Source: Tenodera sinensis
Lineage: Eukaryota > Arthropoda > Insecta > Mantodea > Mantidae
Direction of reading: 5' to 3'
Assembly: GCA_030765045.1 (NCBI GenBank)
Contig: CM060965.1
Location: 150,983,374 to 151,047,373, forward strand
Length of the DNA stretch: 64,000 nt
This document shows, one piece after another, positions 34,490 through 46,959 of this stretch. A model generated the notes under the pieces. That model had not been told where the DNA came from. It made no database searches and saw only the letters and a list, made by a program, of their open reading frames with translations. Within the stretch, counting starts at the first letter, position 1, and every line of letters starts with the position of its first letter. The position numbers and the translations under genes were made by a program.

Positions 34490-34960
34490 TTAACAATATT
34501 TACAATAGTTTTCCTTGTGTCACCGATTCTTAGTTGTTTCCCGCAGAGTGCCTCTCCATGGATGACGTAGTGAAAGTGGAGGCAATTTATTCCTTCTTCT
34601 TTAAGAAGCCCGACTAGTCCAGCTTTATGACCCACCAATGGTTTAGCTCCATCTGTTGCAATCTCAGAGCATCTCTCAACCCTCCAAGCTGAGACACTGC
34701 ACTATTTGGTGCATTAAATAGGTCAGTTCTATTACTACTGGTTTCTCACAAGTAATTTCACTAGTTCCTCAAGAATTTCGAATTCAACTGAGTGATACCA
34801 CTGACATCTAGAACTCAACTATTCAAGATGTCACGAAGACATGCTGTAATTTTACTTGCCATTTCATTTACCATTCTAGCTACTGTAGGATGGGATAAGG
34901 AAACTGTTTCAAACATTTTCAGTATATTCTTGTATCCAAAGGCACATGCCCTTTATATGG
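34490..34960 (-). pseudogene. hAT-like transposase relic of GTF2IRD2/ZBED type
   Basis: Minus-strand translation, with frameshifts, gives ATDGAKPLVGHKAGLVGLLKKE, INCLHFHYVIHGEALCGK, and upstream VSLSHPTVARMVNEMASKI-like text. The TDGA..M/L.G...G and H...H..L.(A)L..K pattern is that of hAT-derived proteins such as GTF2IRD2 and ZBED/SCAND relatives. It belongs to a different hAT lineage from the 22853/59639 copies. Several stops; no terminal repeats located. Confidence 0.65.
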
Positions 34961-35199
34961 CATAACTTTTAATAAGCTCTCCATCTGCGAATGATTTATT
35001 GCTCCTTAATAGTTTTAAACCTACCACATAAATAGTTGTTAGACTTGTGGTGTTTGCTGACTGGTGAAATATGCTCTGGCTTGGGTAGTTTCCGGATCAA
35101 ATCACTGAGAGGACTACTTCTTACAGCGCCTTGATAGTGTGCACTGGTCGATGACACGGGCAGCAGCGGCAACAGAAAAGGCTTGGGCCCGGGTGCCCC

Positions 35200-35840
35200 A
35201 CACCACTGGTAGCACGTGCCAACAAAGTCCTTCAAGGTCACAGTACCACACACCACTCACGCGAGCAAACACGTGACAACAATGAGCGCGGCACATCAAA
35301 GGGGTTTTCGAGATTATTCGAGAAGTGTACGGCGATCAGCGTATTTGTGGAAGTTCCAGAATGGTGAAGTTCGAGAAAGGTCCGTGTTATGCCATCCTCA
35401 CTATATAAGGACACAAGGCAATGAGCAGTAGTTACAGACATGAGTAATCAGGGAATCAATTAATTTTTAGTTTCAAGTGTGTGTTTGTGTGTGTGTGTGT
35501 GTGCGCGCGCGCGGTTGTGCCAGATACGTGTGAACGGTCGCGTCCAAAGGAAGATAGCGAAGCAATGAATGAGTGTCGAGTGATTGTGTCGTCCAATTCC
35601 GCTGTTTGAGGGACAGAGATAATTAAGAAAGACAGAAAGCAGTGAGTCAAGGTCACGAGAAGAAAAGAGTTGTGAATTCTAATGTCACGAAAGCCTGAAG
35701 ACGTGTTAACTTCGGTAGAAGAGAACTGTGTTGTTGTGCAAATGTTCTAGAAAAAAATAAAGTAAAAAAAATAATAATAATAATTGGACTGGAATTTTGT
35801 CGTTTTTCTTATACTGGTGCCAGAAGTGGGATTCGTCGAA
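35200..35840 (+). mobile_element. LTR and primer-binding site of a Gypsy-type element
   Basis: A U3-like region contains TTCCAGAA and TTCGAGAA heat-shock pentamers (35354-35361, 35370-35377), TATATAA (35402-35408), a (GT)n/(GC)n stretch (about 35478-35512), AATAAA near 35755, and an end TTGTCGTTTTTCTTATAC. It is followed by TGGTGCCAGAAGTGGGATTCG-like sequence from 35815, a typical primer-binding site style. No gag or pol follows. Homologous pieces at 10419-11019(-), 36580-36830 and 37860-38100. Confidence 0.65.
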
Positions 35841-36559
35841 TTTTCATTTTGTCACAGTAATTTAGGTATTTAATTTCATGCAGTATGGTATAGTGCATAG
35901 ATGGGGAGAACTGACTCAATGAGACACTTCCCCTACATCATAGTTTTATCCCCTTCCACTGCCCTCACAGCGATTAGCTACCAAGCCACGCCTCCCGTTA
36001 TTATCTGTCTGCCTCAGAGAACCGCCCAGTCGTTTAAGCTGTCAGCAAGTGGAGAGGGTAAATACTCAATTGCACCGCAGTCACCCCTCTTCCCCCTGCC
36101 TGGAGTAGTGTCTGCTTAATTCGTACTCCTTGGGAATAAACAACACCATGTGGCTTACTGCTATGCTGACAACAAGTAATTCTCCTGAAAGTTATAACAA
36201 ACTGTCGTTTCTAATCTGCAACGCCTCGAACCTTTACTTTTGGCATTTTGAACTGACTTAAAATCATGGGCACTGTCATGTGCGACAGTCACAATACAGA
36301 GTTCGGAAATAGTAACTTGTCTTTGGAACTAAACTTCTTGGTTGAAAACAGACCAAGTCATTGTAAAGTGTTTATTTATTTGCTCCTTTCATTGTTTGTT
36401 TCTTTGTTTATTTATTTGTGTATTTATGTATTTATTTATAAGTTTAATGTCCTTTAACCTGGTAGATAATATCGGAACGATGAATGAAATGGGTGACATG
36501 AGGTGGGCTTTCAGTCTTCCATCACTCGGGTGAGAAGTGTAGTGTACTATTATGACGCC

Positions 36560-36830
36560 TGGCTGCCCCACCCTACTGGCTATCAAGATCAAGCTTCCCC
36601 GCACCAATCATGCGAGTGAGCACGTGACTAACAACAATGAACCCAAAGGGTTTTCCAGAGCACTCGAGGACTGTCCGACAGCCCGCTTGTTTGTAGGCGT
36701 TCGTGAAGGATCTGGCTATGTCATCGCCGGTATAAAAAGCTTGCGGAGCGCGTGGAGCGAGGAGTTTTGGCCTTACTTTAAACTGCAATGTAAATAAAGT
36801 GTAAAATTGTATTCCTCCGCGGGCCCCTAC
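36560..36830 (+). mobile_element. Second LTR-like promoter piece
   Basis: TGCGAGTGAGCACGTGAC, AACAACAATGA and AAAGGGTTTTC blocks match 35255-35310. They are followed by GGCGTTCGTGAAGG, ATGTCATCG, TATAAAAA (36731-36738) and AATAAAGTGTAAAA. Looks like a shorter related LTR. Open frames on both strands here are shadows. Confidence 0.5.
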
Positions 36831-37859
36831 GATAAACAGATATATGACGTGATGTAATATATGCGTCATACTTTTCATCAAGTGAGTAGCTTCTGACTTT
36901 TGAATTCTACATTGCATGGGGACACCGCTGCCATAGAAGGAAGAAAGAAAGGAGAGGATATATTCTATCTACACTCTTCGGTAAAATAAAGAATAACACA
37001 AATATAAACATTATTAATTATAAATGTATCATATGCAGTCACATTTAAATGACTAAACCCTCCTCAAATAAAACGTAGTTGGCAGTTATGATTTGCGAAT
37101 TGTTTCAAACAACATTAAAAAGCGAAATAAGCTATTGAATCGCTTTGCTTACATTTCACGGTCTGGAGGTAATCATTATTATGCAAATATCACACACTTT
37201 GCGTCACCTGGAACTATAAAAATGAAAAAAGCATGAGTGGATACCATGTGGTGGAAGAAGAGGAAGCGGCTTGGAAATTAATTACTTCAACTTTTGTGGT
37301 ATTAGAAGTTTTAACGCGTCCTGAAGTAAGCATCTGACTTCACCTAATTTAAATGTTCTGTTTAGGTTTGCTACCTTCACTTGAAATATCAGTTCGTCTT
37401 TCACTTTGTCCATTGTGTATGTGATCCCTTTGGTATCCATCCATTGGATAATATACCTACTTCTTCAGTCCTTCTATGCTGGGAACGCTCCTAACTCCAC
37501 ACTATGGTTGGGTGGGTAATTCTTGCAAAATTTTGAAAATACGTTTAAAACAATTTGCTTTTTACCACTTCGTAATGGTTTTCCTTGGCGATGTCACATA
37601 TTCCAAGGAAGGCGCCATTTTGAACAAATCGTATTTCCGTTTTTTTCACTTACTTTTTTGGCTGCATGTACGTGCATTATAATGAATTTGCATACTAAAG
37701 CATTCCATTTCTTTTTACTATAAGATTTTCAAGCTGTTTTTGTGAATAATTCACACTTAATGCTATTTTGCAAGTTAGCTAAGGGACTATATTTTCATTC
37801 GTACCTGCCGACATGCAAGTTGTGCGGTTCAACGAAGAGTTACTCAAATACGTGGTGTT

Positions 37860-38100
37860 GTTTACATTGCAGTTTAAAGTAAGGCCGGCGAAGGTATAGT
37901 GTATGAGAGACAGAGGAGGTGAAGAATGACAGTTAAAAGCACTGAGCCAAGGCTACGAGAGCAAAACAATAATTGAGAGTTGTAATATCACGACGGATCG
38001 TAGACTGTGTTAACATCGGTAGAAAAGAACTGTGTTTTTGTGCAAAAGTTTAGAAGGAAAATAAAGTGACTGGACTGGATTCCATCAATTTGTCACACTA
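37860..38100 (+). mobile_element. LTR R-U5 fragment
   Basis: GAGACAGAGGAGGTGAAGAA, ACTGTGTTAACATCGGTAGAA, AAATAAAGTGACTGGACTGGA and TTTGTCACAC match the downstream halves of the LTRs at 10419 and 35200. The promoter half is missing. It may be the residue of the partner LTR. Confidence 0.6.
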
Positions 38101-38224
38101 TTTTATACTATTATCTAACATTGTAACAGCCAATTTCAAAAATATTACTATAAACACTCAATTTTAAATGTCATCGCTTCATAGAGTATTAATTAATGAA
38201 TGAAAACTGTGGAAATGGGCCAGG

Positions 38225-38585
38225 GCGGCGGTTGGACTACGTGGTTAAAAACTAAACTAAACTAAAACCCAGTGCAACAGCCCATAAAGGGCCAAGGCTT
38301 GCCACCCAGCCACTGCGTCCCCCACCTATGCCCACTACAGGCATCTTGGTGGCGTGCAGTACTGGAGGGTGGGACGTGATGCGCGCCCTGAGCCCTCCCG
38401 GCCAGTTATGTGACCTTATCGACAAAGTAACTCTTAAGTTGGTCCCCCCCGGAACCTAATGAAGCTGAGTGTACCCCGTGCCAGACCTCACAGCGGGGGG
38501 AAAATCCCCATACTGGTACCGGGGATGAACCCGGGTCCTCCGCGCCAGAGGCAAGGGCGCTACCAACTGCGCTACGGAGGCGGTC
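38225..38585 (-). mobile_element. tRNA-derived SINE, near complete
   Basis: Minus-strand head GCCTCCGTAGCGCAGTTGG (A box) and GACCCGGGTTCATCCCCGG (B box), a GC-rich body of ~270 bp and a tail of TTTAGTTTAGTTTAG. Resembles a tRNA over its first 70 nt but the 3' acceptor strand is absent. A second copy lies at 20210-20500. Confidence 0.8.
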
Positions 38586-38599
38586 ACTACTTGGTAAAA

Positions 38600-39565
38600 C
38601 TATGCGAAATTTCATATTTTGTCTGTCTCTTGTTATAACACATGAGTACCCCCTCTAGTATTCCCTTTAACACTGACTTTCAATGTTTTGAACGTCACTT
38701 AAACGTCTGTTGAAATCAAAATAACTGATGGCACCCGACACGAAGCTGGCATTGCGCCTATGTTGTTTATTTTGTTTACGTTCATCTCCATTTTCACATA
38801 TAAACGCATATCAAATGTCGCACTGACAAAATTCTTCAATCACTACCATGCTCTGAAAAAGGGTTCAGTCAGTCACATCCCTGCGAATAATAAAAGCAAT
38901 ACCATGTTGTAGAGAGATGGTGCTAGAAGTGTTATGAATTATTGTTTTGCCTTAGTTTCATGTTTTCCTATTTAAACGTCAGCAACATATTATCACGACA
39001 TCCTGTTTAACAAGCTGTTATCGCTTATCGCTGAAACACAGGCATCTGCTGAATGTGTGTGTGTATATTTGGCTCATTTCATCCTAAATGGAAGATGCTA
39101 TTAATTACGAATTTCGCTTTTAACACAGCGTTAGTGAATTTTTGTTTGTGTTCTCATTCCCTCTGCTTTCACTGTGTGCTAACTGCAGCTCTGATTGTTT
39201 TTATCTCCTAGTTTTGACAAGCCCAGCTTACCTTCATTTCCTTGCCTCCAAGATGCTTTTCGGCACTATCTTGTTTCGTTTTATCTTGTAGCTCATGTTT
39301 TACTAGGCCCTTTCCTTTTTTTCATTTCAGGCTTGCACTCTGTGTTCGTCTCTTTATTGCTAAACATATTTTTATGTGTTCTTCCTTAACGAACCTACGC
39401 GGTCAAAAAATATCAATTTCACTTTCCAGTTTCGTTTTATTTAAAGCTCCTTGTCATCAGTTTTCTTGACACCTTCTTGCCTTATTACATTTACACGTTT
39501 TATTCCTGTTCAGCCATTGTGACAAATGATTTCTCCTTTGCATACATGCTATCATATATATCCCT
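38600..39565. other. No recognised feature
   Basis: AT-rich with pyrimidine-rich runs. Small frames at 39195-39470 have hydrophobic compositions from T-rich DNA and no other support. Confidence 0.4.
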
Positions 39566-39569
39566 AGAC

Positions 39570-39955
<386 letters not shown>

Positions 39956-39984
39956 TACATTCCATCAGCATTTCTACACGTCTT

Positions 39985-40065
39985 CTTCAGTTACCACCAC
40001 CACTACTACCACTGCCACCGCCACCACCACCACAACAAACGCCAACATCACCACCATCAAAACCG
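39985..40065. repeat. (ACC)n-rich impure microsatellite
   Basis: CCACCACCACTACTACC..CCACCGCCACCACCACC-type triplets. Directly downstream of the ATT array. Confidence 0.75.
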
Positions 40066-40069
40066 TAAC

Positions 40070-41740
40070 TCTGCGGGTGTTAAGTATGCAAGCTTACTAT
40101 CGTGCAATGCCTTCTATGTAGAGCTGGCGCAACGAAAGCTTGCCAATTAACAGCAATAGAAGACTATCTTCGTACCATACGATTACGCCTTTGCAGGGCC
40201 ACAATATCCCTTTTACGGGCTCCATTACCTAGCATCTGGAGGTGTGGATATCACAGTGAATGAATAGAAGGGGAGCAGACAGTGGAAGCGACAGGTACTA
40301 TTCGGATAGTGGAAGTGACTAGATGACCCGACGCTTTCCAAGTAGTAGGGCGTTGGCAAGTTTTCGTTACGTTACAGCTAGGTTGGGTACTTTGGATGTG
40401 GACAGTCATTTGAGTGTTGAGCACAGTCAATTACTGATTACAAATTGGCATTAAGAGTTCTTGGAGTTTTTTTATCTAAGAAAACATTGCTGTTTAATTC
40501 AGATACCAAGATTATTATGGGTTTTATTTCTGAATAGGCTTTTTTATATAAAGTTTTGATAAACACTAAACTATGCAGTGATAAAGTGATTTCACAGAAG
40601 GGTTAGATACATTATATACGACATTATCAAACACTTTGATGAATTAAAAAGATCTAGCACTCTAAAGTTGCCAGTCGTAAACAACACAGGTACAATGACA
40701 TCTCTATGGGGTGTGCATCAGTCATTTTGATATAGCGACCATCTTTTTAAAAGACTATTGCTGTACGCCTCATATATCTACTATGAAATGTATAATGAAA
40801 CCATTAGGCAAGCATTTATCATCTGGAACAGTGATACACACGTACTTTTAGCTGAGACTATGAGGCATTCATGGGACTCAACAACAAAGCTCTCCAATGC
40901 TTAGTTACCTGAATGAGTGGAAGGAATATGTCTCATGCACAAAACGAGGGAGGTAGAATGGAGAGACAATGTGATATCATTGTCTCATAAGAGACAAGGT
41001 TGGATATCGCTGACCTGGATTAAAATGAACGAGCTTTTGTAAGTGTTTGTGGAAGGGTGGTATAGAAAGTAGTATGAATATAGCACAGCAATCAACGTGA
41101 AACCACAGAGCCGTTATATTCCGACCTGCTATTAAAACATTTGACTATCGCTTTAGCCAGCCCCCTGTAGAGACGTATTTTTAGACATGGCGATGGATCT
41201 GCGAGAGTAACGTCATGCAAATTGATGGTAGGGGGTAGGATCTCTGATTCCTACTTGAAATAAACAAGGGACTTCTGATAATGCGAGTGAGCACTATACT
41301 TAATCACGCACTGTTTCTAGATGTTTACTACACAGGAGTCGAAGAGACACGAACTGACACCCCTATGGCATCATAAATAGAAAAGTGAGTTCACTTCGCT
41401 GCGCAACTTCCAGTCATTCGCCATATCTAAACATACCCCTATATCTCTCTTGTACCCACAACCAAATGGTTAGGTAATAGAAGTGCCTCTGCAAAGGTTT
41501 ATTACTAGGCGGAGAGAAGAATAAGCCTTTTTAGGAGCAGTTTGTGTAAAAATGGATAGAGAAATTCATAGTACTGTAACACATAATATACTGCTACCAG
41601 TATTTCCTGTGGTGCCTAACTCAAGTAAGTTAATGCACTTACTTATCCTGCTACTATTATGGCCATAAGTTATAATTGTTGTTACTAAAGGATGCTTCTT
41701 CCAACATTATGTTGAGTGAGTATTGTAGCTAACTGCACAG
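40070..41740. other. No recognised gene
   Basis: Unique-looking sequence of moderate GC. No coherent coding potential or repeat was identified. Confidence 0.4.
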
Positions 41741-41749
41741 GAGAAATAA

Positions 41750-42540
41750 AAATTGTGTTGCACTCACATGACTTTCTGTTTTGTTGTACTAACTATTCTT
41801 ACAAACTCGTATTCCTCTAACTTCATCATGTTACTCGAGATAAACATTTGCAGAAATTACCTCATTGCTTATTTTCTTGTAGGTACAAGAGGAATATGGG
41901 AATGCAGTAGAATTAGGGTGATAGTCGTTCTATTTTGTATGGGCAAGATATGAAAAAGTGAACAACGACCTTCCATTTGAGAAAGGCATAAGTATTGCAA
42001 AACTCATACAAATAACAAGGAATATCCCGAAATGGTTCACTCCACAAAAAATGCGCATAGACATAACTTGTGTGTTTAAACGAAAACTACGTTTTTGTAT
42101 AGTAAGATTTGGGCTATTCCTTACCGTTTATCAGTTATGCAAAAGTCGTCAAGGGTAAAGAGAGGCACCCAGGCTACAGCTAGAAAATTCAAAATATAAA
42201 TTTCATTTAGCATAAAAATGCCTTAAACATAGGGCATTTTATTCAGAATCGTTAGAGCCATTGAGAAAATAAAAAGTTTCCATGCAAAGGTTAGTTTAAA
42301 GTGGAGGAATTTTATTTTCATGTCGCGTGCTTGAAGGATATTAAACATAAGTACCAACTTAGATTCTTAACCGACTTTTCGTTTTCGTCCGCGCGCGGAT
42401 GGACCTTTTTCTAAAAATGCTTTATTTGGTTTCAGGGGGCCTCAAAACATATATTTCCGGTGAAATCTCGAAATCGAATATTTGGGTCGAATAGAATATC
42501 TACTTCCCCTACTTGCTATACGTAGTAGCGAAAGTAAAAA
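41750..42540 (-). repeat. Family A copy, near full length
   Basis: Minus-strand copy from TTTTTACTTTCGCTACTACG at 42540 to the CACATGACTT..TGCAACAC end at about 41750. Instead of the GT array it has a short GCGCGCGGACG segment at about 42390-42410. This makes it the best guide to the family's full extent. Two 66-codon frames in it are artefacts. Confidence 0.8.
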
Positions 42541-42544
42541 GTGT

Positions 42545-44060
42545 TTGCAAATATGGGAGAGGAAAAGTTTCCCGAAGCATCCTTTTGTGTAAGTTAGTTT
42601 GAAAATACAAGAGTACATAAACTAGTTGAAACTGTTGTAATGTGTGCTATTTAATAACGTTTTTAAAAGTTACGTGCTTTTTGAGTATTCAAGGTGGAAT
42701 ATTACAAACAATTTATCTCTTGATGACTGAACTCCTGAAATCTAAGCTTATATATTCCAGACGGTTTTATGTTTTCATCCATAATCAGGTAGTTTATTTC
42801 TAGAGCAGCAAAGGGTAGCGCGGATGTAATCACTAATTAATCGGAAAATATTTGCAGCTCCGGCATCCATTTTGAACCAACTCGCCGACGTCATTCGGCT
42901 GTCATCAGAGGAAATTGGAAAACCGCAAACTTGTTGGGACATGGCCCTCATTAATAACATGACTTGTGTCGAGGACGGCCAACTTTCCAAAGTTTAGTGT
43001 GCTCGACCAGCATTTCGGTGTTGAATAAAACCTAGACGTGTTTGTTAGAAAATTACTTGTCTCAACTGCAGTACATATCAATTTCCTCGTCAGGTCTGTT
43101 TGGAAATTACAAGGCAAACAGAGTAATTACCTCCCTTTATACCCTAGCTATTTTGAATTATATATTCTTCTGAAAAGCTTGCTGATATAATCAATTTAGT
43201 ACTGAACCCTCATGGTGTGAAGGATGTCATTAATGTATTTCAAGTTAAGTTGTTGATAGAAATATTCCCAGATACGGGCGTCGCGAAGCGGGGTGGGCAA
43301 GTGTCTTGGCCCCCCTTGGAAATTAATGAACTTAATGTGCAATCAATTACTGACTATTATGCTATTATTTTAATGTAAAGAACAATTTTTATTTAGTACA
43401 AATTAATACGGTTATCCGCAACATACGAGATAACCTTAGACAGCAAATTAATAAATTAATATTGCTTCATTACAACTTCCAACCCCCCCCCCCCCCCTGG
43501 AAGAAAGTCTGCCGAGGCCCGTGTTGCCAAATAAAATAAGTTATTGCAATATTTTGTACATCAGATAGGTGAATATTCTCTTAAGGGCACATGAGTCTAT
43601 GACAAGAATCCGAGTTGGGGGACATAGCACTTTGAGGTATACAACATCCATTTGTACCTATGCCCCGGATGGGGCAACCCCCATTAGAGAAGGGTGAGGA
43701 GAGAGGACACTAAGAGTGGCCGTTCTGCATATGTTTTCTTGATTAATTTATAATTAAATATAAAGATAAGCATTTTGTAAGAATAGTTTGTACAAATTAT
43801 ATCAAAAAAGAAAATATGGTTAGAAAGTCGTATAAATGTACCATAAGATTTTTTTTCTATTTTTCAGGAAACTTACTTGATTATATTAATGATTCCTTGT
43901 CTATGACTTGGAGCTCATACCGTTAAATGCCAAGATATTCTTAAACAGTTTCAAGCAGATATGCTTGAAGCTATGTATAATTCCTTGGTTTCTTTTGTAT
44001 GGTCGTTGTATGTTCTTTCACCATATTAAAATATATAAGTGCGTAATAGTGTAAAATACA
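42545..44060. other. Mostly unrecognised
   Basis: Contains a family A fragment at about 43745-43860 (AAGAATAGTTTGTACAAATTAT..AGAAAGTCGTATAAATGTAC) and a C15 run at about 43483-43497. No gene is supported. Confidence 0.4.
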
Positions 44061-44062
44061 GT

Positions 44063-44812
44063 TTAAGGATACCCATCTGTGAAATTTTGAAAATCTACAG
44101 TTTTCATTGGATTGATTTGAAATTTTATGACAACAATCACTGTATAGTGAGGAGTAACTGTGCTAAATTTCATACATTTAACCAGATTAGTTGCTAACAT
44201 ATTAATATTTTATTATATATTTTTTAATATTTGTATAAATGGTTCCCCATGATGCAATTTTGATTTGAAAAACTTAATAATTTTCAGTTATGTCCTGTAA
44301 TAGAATGTTAGTAAATTGATGAGATAATTTCTTAATCCTGTTATTAGTTTGGATAAAAATAAATTTTAAAGTTTAAATTCATTATTTTTTTCATTTAAAT
44401 TTCGAAATGTATACTTTAATATTTAATTACTCAGCAGTTATTCACGTTATGAAAAAGTTATCTCATCATTTCTTTTTAATGTTATTTCTAAGCAGATACA
44501 CCAAATTTCATGCATAAGGATTGAAAATTGCATCGTGTGGAGCATTTTAAAGAGCAAATAGTGTTAAAAATAAAAGCATGGGAAAACTAAGTTTGAAGTC
44601 ATAGCAAGAATAATGGAATTGTATGGATTTAAATGAACACGACCACTTACAGGCAATCACTTAGACGGCCACGTGACATAGTTAAAAAGGTCGTAAGGCT
44701 ATAAAAAGCATATCAAAATAAAGCAGAAGATTTATACTATTTGACAAAACAAAAATCCATTTTTGTTAATTTTGGAAATGTTTAGCCTTTTTTCACAGAT
44801 AGGTATCCTTAA
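44063..44812. mobile_element. TTAA-flanked MITE
   Basis: TTAA (44063-44066) precedes GGATACCCATCTGTGAAA, and TTTCACAGATAGGTATCC precedes TTAA (44809-44812). The 18-bp inverted termini differ at one position. The 742-bp AT-rich interior has no coding frame. TTAA duplication is characteristic of piggyBac-type transposition, so a non-autonomous piggyBac-like element is the simplest reading. Confidence 0.8.
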
Positions 44813-45094
44813 ATGGTCATAAAATGCATTGTTGCAAGATCTGGATGCGAGGGAATAATGCAATTAGTGATACATTAAAGAGAACAGAATGCAGTTGTAG
44901 ATTACTTCGGCGGAAGCAACATTTGTACCTAGCAAGGTTGCCATGTCGTTTACTTCCAAGCATTACACAATGTTGCCATGTCCCCATCGACTAAACTCAA
45001 TTTCTAGCAGTGTGCCTTCATCCGATTCTCCATTCCTGATAAAAAGCTGTAGAAAATTAAGAACTTTTATTAATTTTGTATTTCAGAAAATAAA

Positions 45095-45185
45095 CATGCG
45101 AAAGGCGGGGATCGACCCCCCGACAGCTAGAAGTGCCGAATTCCACGGTGAGCGCCTAGACCTCTCGGCCATTCCTTACTTGGGC
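45095..45185 (-). mobile_element. tRNA-like SINE head
   Basis: Minus-strand AATGGCCGAGAGGTCTAGGCGCTC resembles the D-arm of class II tRNAs (Leu/Ser), followed by a GGGGTCGATCCCCGCC B box. A cellular tRNA is unlikely because the acceptor strands do not pair. Only the head is visible. Confidence 0.5.
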
Positions 45186-45504
45186 GTTTGATGCCTTTGA
45201 ATGTGAATATTTAAAGGGAAATATTAATTTTGGCAGGCATGATTGACAGTTGAGGTAGGCGTGTTCCCTGCTTTATTTTCATCAATTGCAATTAGTATCT
45301 TATAAAGCATTCAGTTTTAAAACAATTGCAATCGTACTGCAGCATTCATAGGACGGCGGGAAAGTTACAACGCTATGCGGAATAAAAATATATAAAGAAA
45401 TAGGCTTCATTAGTTTGTATAATGTTATATTTCACACGGGTTATATAAATAATGATGTTCCCGTTAAGAAAGAAACAAGAAAAAGGGAAATAAGAAAAAA
45501 ATAA

Positions 45505-45590
45505 TATTGGCTGGGATTCGGACTAATGTTAGCCCATCACTATAGATTTGAACGTACACGCCTTAGCCAGTTGCGCTATAGGCAGCACAC
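45505..45590 (-). mobile_element. Degenerate tRNA-like SINE head
   Basis: Minus-strand CCTATAGCGCAACTGGCTAAGGCG (A box) and TAGTCCGAATCCCAGCC (mutated B box). No clear body. Confidence 0.4.
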
Positions 45591-45599
45591 GAAGCTGTC

Positions 45600-46010
45600 T
45601 CGCTGATTAAACTCACGTCTCTAAGTGTAGCACCCAGTACTGGAATCATTTTAGTTCTAGTCCACAATTTAATAAAACACCATAAGAAAACCTTTCCTGC
45701 AGACGCACTGAAGTCAAATTTGCAATGTTTGCCCGTTAATGTTGAAAGATTGCTGAAATATTGCTTTTCAAAACTGTGAGGTGAGTGAGCTACGAGGTGA
45801 CATGGCTGCCACGTCCTTTGAACAGCAAGGGAAGCAAATGACTAATTTAATTCTCATACCATCTATGCAAGCACGCCTGAGATTTAGATTACCCTTCGTG
45901 TATGTTTAGCTGAAGGTGGGTATTTACTTTTGTGAAAGATAGTACATGTACACATATCCATTTTTATATACACAGATGATTTTTATATATCATTGACTTT
46001 TTGTCTTCTT
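45600..46010. other. No recognised feature
   Basis: No coding or repeat signal identified. Confidence 0.35.
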
Positions 46011-46024
46011 TAGTCTGATTTTCA

Positions 46025-46077
46025 CCCTAATGACCAAGTTGTCGACGGGCCCTTAAACCTGACACTCACTCACTCAC
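46025..46077 (+). mobile_element. 53-bp micro-insertion, second copy
   Basis: CCCTAATGACCAAGTTG, TCGACGGGCCCTTAAAC and a (CACT)n tail, matching the unit at 31042-31093. Flanking direct repeats TAGTCTGATTTTCA (46011-46024) and TAGTCTCATTTTCA (46078-46091) agree at 13 of 14 positions, so the unit is an independent insertion. Confidence 0.82.
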
Positions 46078-46094
46078 TAGTCTCATTTTCAATG

Positions 46095-46955
46095 GATTAT
46101 AACGCTCTGAAGTTAGAGGTGCACTGGATATATTAAAATTTACTTTTCATGTGCTGATTTCATGTGCCTATACTAGATCCTTTTCGCACTTTTTCCAAGC
46201 GTTGTTATTTGTTCGCAACATAAGACTATGGTCTTTCCGAAGCCCCTATATTTTATATTTTCTTATAAGAGCTTACAAAGGAAAACTTTTCTCGTGCTCA
46301 AGTAGCAAAGATAAAATATAATGATCCAATGTCTTTATGACTTGTTGAGAATAGTCATCGTCACATGAAATTGTCCACGTCTGAGATTTTTACCAGCTAT
46401 ATGTTTAGAATGACACTTTCAAATATCCCGAGTACTTAATTCTTATTTCCCACCATGCCCGCCCCCTAAAAATCGAAGTAGCGCAAAGCTGCTTACGTAG
46501 AGCTTGTCAACAAATTTAGGAAAAAAAATATCAGGAATTTAGTACTCAAAGAGGGATTTAAGAGGGATTCCACGGTTAAATCTGCTGTAGAAACAGAGTT
46601 GGTAGAGGAGGGAGAGAGAGAGAGAAGTTCTGAAAAAAAAAAAAAAAAAAAGGTCCATGACCCGTGACCTCTACTTTAGAGACTGTATCACAGCGTATTC
46701 CCTCGATACAAGTCTCGTGAAACCGGCATATTGCGGAAGGAAACTCTGAAGATCTGCTTAGCGTCCGTATTCATTTCCTTCTTCTTTCGTTTCTACACTC
46801 TTGCTCCCTCGGTGACGCGATAAGCGGACTAAAAACCCCTCGTCTTTATTTATAAACATAACACTGGGACAAAAGCGCGCCAAAGAACATATTTGGTTGG
46901 CATCAAGGATCATGCTCCAACTTAAAGTGTATTGACAGCGATACAAATAATTTTA
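46095..46955. other. No recognised gene
   Basis: (GA)n at about 46609-46626 and an A-run at 46633-46652. A 62-codon frame near 46758 is unsupported. Confidence 0.4.
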
Positions 46956-46959
46956 AAAA

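Noticed and set aside
35200..38100. Complete LTR retrotransposon with LTRs at 35200 and 37860
   Set aside because: The interval has no gag, protease or RT similarity, includes another LTR-like piece, and the right part lacks a promoter half. Treated as separate fragments.
38505..38582. Minus-strand cellular tRNA gene
   Set aside because: The 5' two-thirds are tRNA-like, but the acceptor strand is missing and the sequence continues into a SINE body also found near 20210-20500.
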